Part shown: positions 58,145 to 64,000 of the stretch, one piece after another | Layout of the letters: the number at the start of each line of letters is the position of its first letter | Position numbering within the stretch: position 1 is the stretch's first letter | Source: Microthrix sp041394405 | Lineage (GTDB): Bacteria; Actinomycetota; Acidimicrobiia; Acidimicrobiales; Microtrichaceae | NCBI GenBank assembly: GCA_041394405.1 | Contig: JAWKIF010000012.1 | Location: forward strand, 62,001 to 126,000 | Length of the DNA: 64,000 nucleotides | Direction of reading: 5' to 3' | Position numbers and translations under genes: made by a program | The notes under the pieces: generated by a model | Told to the model about the DNA's origin: nothing | Seen by the model: the letters and a program-made list of their open reading frames with translations, nothing else | Database searches by the model: none

Positions 58145-60274
58145 TCACCGGGGGCCCCTCTCAGTCCCAGCTGGAGAGAGGCCGCCTCGTAGCAGTTCGA
58201 CAATGGTTGAGATTGCAATACCGCAAGCCAAAGCCGAGAAGCCAAGAGTTGAGAGATTCCACTCGGTAATCGAGGAAGGCCTGCCTGCACTCACTGCCAG
58301 TAGACCGTATACGACGCCGAGCAGCACGCCCAACCACACAGCCGAGTGGAAGCCCCACCGTAGTACTGATCGTCTGGTGGCTGTGGGCGTGGCGAGCCAG
58401 CTCAGGGCACGGTCGCTGCGTGACGGTGCCCTGATTGTGTTCACGACGGTCAAGGCTACGGCCACCCCGAAGAGCCCGACAGCAGCCGCACCGAGCGGTG
58501 CGACCCATCCGATAATCGGATGAGGTCCGAGTTGGTCCCATCCGTCCAATCTTGAGGGGCCGAAGCTCGTGTTCGCGTTCGCTTGCAGTGCGTCCGCCTG
58601 AGGCTGAGCCTCGACACGCGCAATGATCTGGTCGATTGGATGACCTTCGGGAGGCGGACCTATCTCAAACGACCACCGAGATCCAACCAATGATCTCTCG
58701 ACCTTCGCCTTGATCCTTTCCGGTGTTGCGCAACTCGACCCGTCGATATCCGCGAGCGCCACCACCTGCTCGCATGTCGCCACGTAGACGAGCCCATTCG
58801 CCGAAGCCCCAATCGGTACGCCAGGTACCTCTTTTGCGAAGTCGACAAAGGACTGACCGTCAAGGTCGGCCATCGTATCTATGGTCACGATTCCGGGGGG
58901 CAGGCTGGTCTCCAACGTCGGCGCCCAGGCAGCGAGATTGATAGCTGTTACGACGACAGCGGCCACGACCGTCAACGTTGTAATGCGGATGGCATCGGAA
59001 CTTCGGGCGTCTCCCCATTGACATCGACGGCCCGCTATCAGCCTCGCAACACGCTTTGGCGAGGCGAGCGCTCCGCCCAACTTGGGAAGGAGAACGACCG
59101 ACAATGGTGGAACGACCAGCACAATCGATCCGAGCACCGCGAGGAACCCGACGGTTGATAGTTCCTGGGGAATTAGAGGTACTATCATCCAGACCACTAG
59201 AGGCAAAGCAAGCAAAACACTGCCAATGTTCAGCACCAGACCTCGTCGACGACGCAAGCGCAGTGCCGCCAGTCCTGGTACCACGACTGCCATGATCACG
59301 GGCGTTAGCAATGCAATGGTAAATGCAATGGCTGCCTGCCCACCGCTTGGCCGAAGGTCGCCGCGGAGATATTCAACTGTCCCGAACGGCAGAGCTGTTG
59401 CAAGCCCGAGGATGATCCACATCACCGCCGAAATGACAACTGCAACCGGCACACCCAGAACCGCTGATTCGGCGACATCAAAAAGATCAATCTGATCAGG
59501 GCTCGCTCCCAGGTAGATCAGCGCTTCCCGGCGATGCGAGCGAAGTTCCGAGCGAGCGAACATGCCTATCCCAAGTACCACTAGAGCAGGTACAAGCAGC
59601 CCGAATACTCCACCGGTCAGCGCCTCCGTCGGGGTCGGAACACGCTCATCCATAGTCGGCGGGAATGTGGCAATAGTACCAGCCGGAGCCTGGTTGACGT
59701 CTGGCGTAGCCGCACCCAACGCTTCCGCGTCAAAACCAACCAGCCATCGTTGAGGACCCTGAGGTTCCTCGATCGATAGGTTGTCAGGAGGGGTGACGAA
59801 GGCTAGAAACTCACCTGCAAAGGCTGATACTCGATCCCACAGCACGTCGCTATTGTGCGGATCGACATCGAAACCAAACCGCTCGCGAAATCCCGACGGA
59901 CCACCCGACGCCTCCAGCAAAGCCGGAGAGACGAATCCACGACCCGGCTCCGGCAGCGCACCCTCAAATTCGGACGGAACCGACTCAACGTTCTCAGCGT
60001 CAAGCCAAGTCATGACGAACTGCCGGCCGTTCAAGATCGGGAGGCTTTCCCCCGCGACCAGCACGCCTACGCCGCTGTCGCCGAAGCTCACCACTGGAGC
60101 GCGAGCCTGATTTCGAGCCTCGTTCTTGAGTGATGCCGACCAGAAACCCGCTGCACACCACGTGGCTATCGTGAAGGCGCACACTGTGAGGCCGACAATC
60201 CAAGCCCGGCCCCGCTGACCCCCGCGGCGCGAGACCGCCACGTGCATACCTAACTTGGCAAAGATGCGAATCAA
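58145..60274 (-). CDS. FtsX-like ABC transporter permease (bacteriocin-associated membrane protein type)
   Basis: This 709-aa membrane protein has an N-terminal helix (IVGLTVCAFTIATWCAAGFW), a large extracytoplasmic loop of about 190 residues, and three helices around residues 225-330. Four to five more central helices and a second large loop follow, then three C-terminal helices (VAPLGAAAVGLFGVAVAL onward). This plan fits MacB/FtsX-type permeases and the bacteriocin-associated integral membrane family found with lactococcin-972-like genes. It starts at TTG 60274 overlapping the ATPase stop in a TTGA (ATG 60247 is the alternative). GC content is lower than in the flanking chromosome. Confidence 0.8.
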   Translation of the reverse strand: MIRIFAKLGMHVAVSRRGGQRGRAWIVGLTVCAFTIATWCAAGFWSASLKNEARNQARAPVVSFGDSGVGVLVAGESLPILNGRQFVMTWLDAENVESVPSEFEGALPEPGRGFVSPALLEASGGPSGFRERFGFDVDPHNSDVLWDRVSAFAGEFLAFVTPPDNLSIEEPQGPQRWLVGFDAEALGAATPDVNQAPAGTIATFPPTMDERVPTPTEALTGGVFGLLVPALVVLGIGMFARSELRSHRREALIYLGASPDQIDLFDVAESAVLGVPVAVVISAVMWIILGLATALPFGTVEYLRGDLRPSGGQAAIAFTIALLTPVIMAVVVPGLAALRLRRRRGLVLNIGSVLLALPLVVWMIVPLIPQELSTVGFLAVLGSIVLVVPPLSVVLLPKLGGALASPKRVARLIAGRRCQWGDARSSDAIRITTLTVVAAVVVTAINLAAWAPTLETSLPPGIVTIDTMADLDGQSFVDFAKEVPGVPIGASANGLVYVATCEQVVALADIDGSSCATPERIKAKVERSLVGSRWSFEIGPPPEGHPIDQIIARVEAQPQADALQANANTSFGPSRLDGWDQLGPHPIIGWVAPLGAAAVGLFGVAVALTVVNTIRAPSRSDRALSWLATPTATRRSVLRWGFHSAVWLGVLLGVVYGLLAVSAGRPSSITEWNLSTLGFSALACGIAISTIVELLRGGLSPAGTERGPR

Positions 60275-60957
60275 CGGCGACTCGTCATCGCCGCTAGATC
60301 AACCACCCGATCACACATATCCGCCACCGCGTGATCGTGGGTCGCTAACAGCAACGCCCGCTCCCGTTTACCACGAACCTGACCGACCAACAGCCGTCCG
60401 ACCTCGTCGGCATTCCCACGGTCCAGCGCCGCGGTTGGCTCGTCGGCCAGAACCACGCCACCAGGCCGAACCAACGCCCGGGCCACAGCGACGCGCTGAT
60501 GTTCACCTCCCGACAAGGTCCCTAGATCCCGGTCGGACAGCCTAGCCATGCCCACTGCGGCTAGGGCTGAGCGCGCAGACTCAAACGCATCTGCGGCGGG
60601 GTTTCGGTCCAACATCAACGGCAGAGCCACGTTCTCCAGTACATTCAACTCAGGCAACAACAACGGTGACTGATCCACACCCGAAATGTACTCCCTTAGG
60701 AACCGGCTGCGGTCGCCTGCCGACAACTGCCCAAGTTCGACGCCGCTCACCGCCGCCGTTCCCGCGGTCGGCTTCAGCTCTCCCCGAAGCCAACGAAACA
60801 CCGTCGACTTGCCCGAACCAGAGGGCCCGACCAGAGCAACCGTTTCCCCCCAACACACAGCAAGAGTCAGCGGCCCAACCGACTGGTCGCCGAAATCCGA
60901 CAAGCAGTGAGACACCGCAACCGCCGCATAGGAGAGATTTGAAGAATCGCCTTTCAA
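60271..60957 (-). CDS. ABC transporter ATP-binding protein
   Basis: This 228-aa ATPase has Walker A GPSGSGKST (about residues 44-52), the Q-loop region, signature LSGGEHQRVAVARAL, Walker B GVVLADEPTAALD and the H-loop LATHDHAVAD. It is of the LolD/MacB class, which drives lipoprotein or peptide export with FtsX-type permeases. TTG 60957 is the probable start; GTG 60915 is possible. It overlaps a short upstream frame and the permease, each in a TTGA. Confidence 0.9.
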   Translation of the reverse strand: MKGDSSNLSYAAVAVSHCLSDFGDQSVGPLTLAVCWGETVALVGPSGSGKSTVFRWLRGELKPTAGTAAVSGVELGQLSAGDRSRFLREYISGVDQSPLLLPELNVLENVALPLMLDRNPAADAFESARSALAAVGMARLSDRDLGTLSGGEHQRVAVARALVRPGGVVLADEPTAALDRGNADEVGRLLVGQVRGKRERALLLATHDHAVADMCDRVVDLAAMTSRR

Positions 60958-61055
60958 GGCAACCTCACAACTCGGCCCACATCATGAGCGTCAGGAGAGA
61001 GCCAAAAGCCCTCATCTTCTGTACCACGTGCAGGGTTTCCGTCTATATAAAACAC
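60954..61055 (-). CDS. Possible 33-aa small ORF upstream of the ATPase
   Basis: A short frame (GTG 61055, or longer from ATG 61148 overlapping the GNAT-ACP gene) ends in TTGA with the ATPase start, the same junction used between ATPase and permease. Its residues (FYIDGNPARGTEDEGFW) look protein-like but match nothing I know. An AT-rich TATATA at 61044-61049 in the same place could instead be a -10 box. Confidence 0.25.
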   Translation of the reverse strand: MFYIDGNPARGTEDEGFWLSPDAHDVGRVVRLP

Positions 61056-61077
61056 AGGAGCGCCGAGGCATTGCTGT

Positions 61078-61890
61078 TCAAAGTAGCCTGCAATACCAGT
61101 CGTAAAACTCTCCAAGAGTGACGACCTCAGGATCTGCGTCAACCCCATCAACTTCAGCAAGACTGCAGACAATGGCAATCGCCTCAGCCATTTGAAGAGA
61201 ATCCATGCCCAGGTCAGACACTAGCCTGCTGTCCTGCATCGCATCTTCATCCCCAACTACCTCTAGGAGTTCGGCCTTGAAGTCATCGAAAGGGATCGCT
61301 TGGCAGACGGCATTCGCCGGGCGGCGGGGCGCCGACACCCTCGAGACCAAATCATACCATCGCTCCCGGTAGACTGCGGAAGTAACCATGTCCCAGTACC
61401 TACCACCAAAGAAGATGTGGTCCTTTAGCCGAGATTCTTCGACCGAGATGCGTCGAAGGCCAACCTCGAACTCTGCCATGTTGTACTCGATTGTGTCGAG
61501 ATACACTTTGCGGAGTGCCCATACATTGAAGGCGTAACTTAGGAGGGTCGCGGCACCATCAACCACCACGCCTGTGTGTTGAAACTCAGGTGCTGCCACA
61601 GCACCCAAATACGCCCAACCGTCTCGAAGGTTTTCACCATAGATATTGACGATCCCCGCCTGTCGGCCGGAACTACGGTCCTGGACGATGAACTGCACCA
61701 GCGTTCCGGCGTTGTATTCCTGAGCGAACGCGGCGATATCGGGAAAAGATCCCCGATAACGCCACCGGAACCCGTTCTCTTCACAAGTCGAGATCGAGTA
61801 GACAAAGGGCAGATCCTCCGGCAATACCGGCAAGAGCTGAGAGACCTCACCCTTCAGTGAGTGCGCACGACTCGCCGCAATTGTATCCAC
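61078..61890 (-). CDS. GNAT acyltransferase fused to an acyl carrier protein
   Basis: This 270-aa protein has a RimJ/RimL-like GNAT domain at about residues 15-175 (RQAGIVNIYGENLRDGWAYL, then FQHTGVVVDGAATLLSYAFN and KVYLDTIEYNMAEFEVGL). It ends with an acyl carrier protein domain at about 195-270, whose DLGMDSLQMAEA places the phosphopantetheine Ser at 231. This fusion implies that the acyl group carried by the ACP is handed to an amine by the GNAT in cis. GTG 61890 is preceded by GGAGG. It lies between a secreted small protein and an ABC exporter, so peptide or lipoprotein acylation is a hypothesis. Confidence 0.8.
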   Translation of the reverse strand: MDTIAASRAHSLKGEVSQLLPVLPEDLPFVYSISTCEENGFRWRYRGSFPDIAAFAQEYNAGTLVQFIVQDRSSGRQAGIVNIYGENLRDGWAYLGAVAAPEFQHTGVVVDGAATLLSYAFNVWALRKVYLDTIEYNMAEFEVGLRRISVEESRLKDHIFFGGRYWDMVTSAVYRERWYDLVSRVSAPRRPANAVCQAIPFDDFKAELLEVVGDEDAMQDSRLVSDLGMDSLQMAEAIAIVCSLAEVDGVDADPEVVTLGEFYDWYCRLL

Positions 61891-61991
61891 TTAGGCCTCC
61901 ATAACCTCACGTGCCCGCTGTAGTGAGCTGGAGCGGCTCGTACGGAGCGTTACATCTCTCACGCTGTTCGCATTCGTCTGACCTGACTGAA

Positions 61992-62012
61992 CGCCGGTGT
62001 TGATCACCGGCG
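61992..62012 (-). terminator. Hairpin at the end of the small secreted-protein gene
   Basis: CGCCGGTG (61992-61999), loop TTGAT, CACCGGCG (62005-62012), 8-bp perfect stem overlapping the stop codon at 62004-62006. It may attenuate read-through into the GNAT-ACP gene. Confidence 0.5.
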
Positions 62013-62357
62013 AGCGGAAACCTTGGGTCCGAAGAGGTCTGGTTGAAGCGGGCGCGACTCCACTACGCGGTGCCAGTCAAGACGAACGTAATCTGTATGA
62101 AGCTCACCGCATCCGTTGTTTGCACCGTCGCCGTCGACAGCAGCACGAGGGGTGTACCAACCGTTGTCGTGCCAAACATCGCTATGAACGCCGTGGCTGT
62201 CGGCCTCTCGGTCACAGACTTTCAGGTCCTTCCCGTTGCTGGCCGCTGAGTAGTCATCGCCCTGAAACGAGGTTTCTGCGCCAACGACGGAGGCTCCGCC
62301 TTTGAAGGCGGCACCCGCCAACAGTAGGGCACCCGCGACTCGTGTTCTGTTCACCAT
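62004..62357 (-). CDS. Small secreted protein (possible bacteriocin-like or effector peptide)
   Basis: This 117-aa protein has a Sec-type signal (VNRTRVAGALLLAGAAFKGG, likely cleavage after SVVGA at about residue 27). The mature part is about 90 residues with two Cys (LKVCDREADSHG and NNGCGELHTD) and many Asp, His and Trp (HSDVWHDNGWY, VRLDWHRVVE). It resembles short secreted proteins of streptomycetes with a CDRE(A/S)D motif, function unknown. It is first in line before GNAT-ACP, ATPase and permease. GAAGGA lies about 12 nt before ATG 62357. An IS end lies about 70 nt upstream. Confidence 0.65.
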   Translation of the reverse strand: MVNRTRVAGALLLAGAAFKGGASVVGAETSFQGDDYSAASNGKDLKVCDREADSHGVHSDVWHDNGWYTPRAAVDGDGANNGCGELHTDYVRLDWHRVVESRPLQPDLFGPKVSARR

Positions 62358-62425
62358 CCGTGCTATCCGTTCCTTCGATGTTCGGTTGCACCACACTATC
62401 CGACGTGACCTTGGGCCACCTAACC

Positions 62426-63500
62426 GGCTCTTCGGAAATGGGCGGGGTTGAGGCCGGTTCGGGTGGGTGTGGTGCAGGGGCCCAGCCATGCTGAGGGTTA
62501 CTACAGCCGAACAGCTTGGGAGCCCCTGCGATGTTGGATGGTACGCGTGCGTGTGAAGTCCTGGTCGGTCTCGATGGGGTCGAGATCCTCGAGGTGGAGC
62601 GTGTCGAGGGGGTGTTGCGGATCACGATCCGCACCCGGACGACTCGGGCGTGGTGTTCGTTGAGCGGGCGGATCGCCCAGCTGAAAGACCACGACGATGT
62701 CGAGTTGGTCGATCTCAGCTGTTTCGGTTCCCCGGTCCGGCTGGTGTGGTCCAAAGATCGGTGGGGCTGTTCGGAGGAGACATGTCCGACCGGTTCGTTC
62801 ACCGAAATCGACCATCGGATCGCGTCGCCACGGCAGCGGCTGACGCGTCAGGCGGGGATGTGGGCGTGCCGTCAGGTCGGTGAGCACGGCCGGACCGTTG
62901 CCGAGGTTGCCGCTGATCTCGGTGCTGATTGGCACACGATCAACAACGCGGTGATCACCTGGGGCGCCGCGCTGCTTGCTGCGGATGCGGCACGCGTCGG
63001 TACTCCTGACGCGGTCGGTCTCGACGAGACCCTTGCTGTGCGTGAGGGGCGTTTCAAGACCCGTTGTTGGTGCACCGGCATCGTTGATGTTCGTGCCGGG
63101 CAACTGTTGGATCTCGTCGCTGGGCGGGACTCAGTCGGGGTGATCGAGTGGTTCCGCGGCCAGGGTCTCGGTTGGTGTTCGAACATCGCGTTCGCGACGT
63201 TCGATCTGTCGGGCCCGTACCGGGCTGTGTTCGACACGGTGTGTCCGGACGCGATCCAGGTTGCCGATCCGTATCACGTGGTGCAGTTGGCGAACCGGAA
63301 ACTCGATGCGGTTCGCCGTCGGGGGCAGAACGACACGCTCGGGCACCGGGGTCGGACCGGCGATCCGTTGTATCGGGCCCGGAAACTTATGCTCCTCACC
63401 GACGAACGCGTTCCCGAGGACCGTCACTCGAAGCTTCGTGGTCTGCTCCGCGCAGGCGACCCTGACGGGGAGGTCTACACCGCCTGGGCTGCGAATTATC
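62426..63500 (+). mobile_element. ISL3-family insertion sequence, left end and truncated body
   Basis: The left terminal repeat GGCTCTTCGGAAATG (62426-62440) is typical of ISL3 elements and lies 105 nt before the transposase ATG. The body runs to about 63490-63510, where transposase similarity stops and the flank of an integrase gene begins. No right repeat is seen, so the right boundary is approximate. Confidence 0.75.
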
Positions 63501-63562
63501 CGGCCCTCGGGGGCGGGTCAATGAGCAGCGTCGGTGGAACTGTTGTTTGCGATGCGGCGTAG
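62531..63562 (+). pseudogene. ISL3-family transposase, 3'-truncated
   Basis: The frame encodes 343 aa. The N-terminal zinc-finger region is altered but recognisable (TRAWCSLSGRI ... WGCSEETCPTGSF), followed by an HTH and the start of the DDE domain (AVGLDETLAVREGRF; DLSGPYRAVF; IQVADPYHVVQLANRKLDAV). Family members run to about 400-450 residues with a C-terminal catalytic Glu. Here similarity ends at GLLRAGDPDGEVYTAW and about 23 unrelated residues follow, so the last catalytic residue is lost. GGGAG precedes ATG 62531. It is inactive unless complemented in trans. Confidence 0.82.
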
Positions 63563-64000
63563 ATGTCCTTCGAGGCTGGCGATCACCCGGTCGTGGCGGG
63601 CCGTCTCGGAAGTCCAACCTCGGTCGTTGGCGTCGTCACGGAGCGCGTGGATGTCGACGAGTTGGGCCTGGATGGCAGGCTCGAAGTCGGGTGTCGTTGT
63701 GTAGTTCGGGCAGGTCTCACAGATGTTGGCGTAGGAGCAGGCTTCTGCGACGAGGTCGCGGGAGCAGTAGCCGTGGGCGACCCTGGTCTTGAGCATCTCG
63801 GAGGCGAGCCATTCGATGCGGTCAGGGATAGCGGGCCTCCCGGCGGAGGCGACGGGGATTCGGCGGGCGATCTTGCCGGATGCCTGATCGTAAGCGGACT
63901 TGAGGGCGGGCGATGCAAGGCGGGCGTATCGGATGGTCATCTCGGGGCTTCGATGGCCGAGCAGGGTCATCAACGCTTGGATCGACATGCCGGCGTTGGC
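63518..64000 (-). CDS. Tyrosine recombinase/integrase, C-terminal part (cut by window edge)
   Basis: The visible 160 residues begin inside the catalytic domain (SIQALMTLLGHRSPEMTIRY, giving the conserved His-Arg and the nucleophile Tyr). They continue into a C-terminal extension with a cysteine cluster (CSRDLVAEACSYANICETCP) and a helical tail (RHDRVIASLEGHLRRI). This extension is found in transposon- and plasmid-type integrases of actinobacteria. The gene continues past the right edge. Its 3' end lies within about 20-30 nt of the break in the ISL3 transposase, so the integrase element probably truncated it. Confidence 0.82.
   Translation of the reverse strand, partial: ANAGMSIQALMTLLGHRSPEMTIRYARLASPALKSAYDQASGKIARRIPVASAGRPAIPDRIEWLASEMLKTRVAHGYCSRDLVAEACSYANICETCPNYTTTPDFEPAIQAQLVDIHALRDDANDRGWTSETARHDRVIASLEGHLRRIANNSSTDAAH

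Overview
The window is GC-rich bacterial DNA that looks chromosomal and actinobacterial. The class Acidimicrobiia (Microthrix/Ilumatobacter-like) is my best guess. Supporting signs are an ANTAR regulator next to polA, DUF222-HNH (13E12-type) genes, an F420/luciferase-like oxidoreductase, separate TrpF and HisH/HisF enzymes, and many genes that seem to start directly at the transcription start (TANNNT, then 6-8 nt, then the start codon). The taxon is inferred from gene content only.

Layout. 1-10.6 kb is housekeeping on the minus strand: polA (cut by the left edge), a PdtaR-like regulator, secG, a broken DUF222-HNH gene, then tpiA, pgk, gapA, a YvcK-family gene and rapZ, with no whiA between yvcK and gapA, followed by a methyltransferase and tdk. 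10.6-16.9 kb is a plus-strand acyl-CoA/lipid cluster. It begins with an unusual adenylate cyclase-GNAT fusion and continues with an enoyl-CoA hydratase, a dienoyl-CoA-reductase-like SDR, a hydrolase and an AMP-forming acyl ligase. 16.9-18.2 kb is a 1.3-kb segment bounded by 15-bp perfect inverted repeats and carrying one AbiEi/DUF559 nuclease-fold gene. 18.3-26.6 kb holds a CoA-disulfide-reductase-like flavoprotein, deoC, trpF, trpC, a J-domain membrane protein, a luciferase-like oxidoreductase with a TetR regulator and a KstR-type operator, a LOG protein and ygfZ. 26.6-34.3 kb has a large membrane protein, a DUF6544-like gene, and an enoyl-CoA hydratase plus biotin-dependent carboxylase operon. 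An intact DUF222-HNH gene follows.

35.8-49.5 kb contains amino-acid genes. One overlapping minus-strand operon runs korA-korB-groES-like-hisI-trpE. The histidine genes lie in two blocks (hisB-hisH-hisF and hisD-hisC), separated by three consecutive lipoprotein genes (cupredoxin, beta-helix, DUF1996) and a lysine-rich coiled-coil gene; hisA is not in the window. 49.5-57.1 kb has a hydrolase, a GGDEF-EAL membrane protein, and envelope-sugar genes (GT-C-like membrane protein, WbiB-like epimerase, GT2, TIGR04282-like transferase).

57.2-64 kb is accessory and less GC-rich: an orphan PIN protein, an FtsX-like permease with its ATPase, a GNAT-acyl carrier protein fusion, and a small secreted protein. 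These resemble a peptide export or modification locus, and they are the best candidate here for an undescribed system. A truncated ISL3-type transposase and the C-terminal part of a tyrosine integrase (cut by the right edge) end the window. I saw no tRNA, rRNA or CRISPR array.
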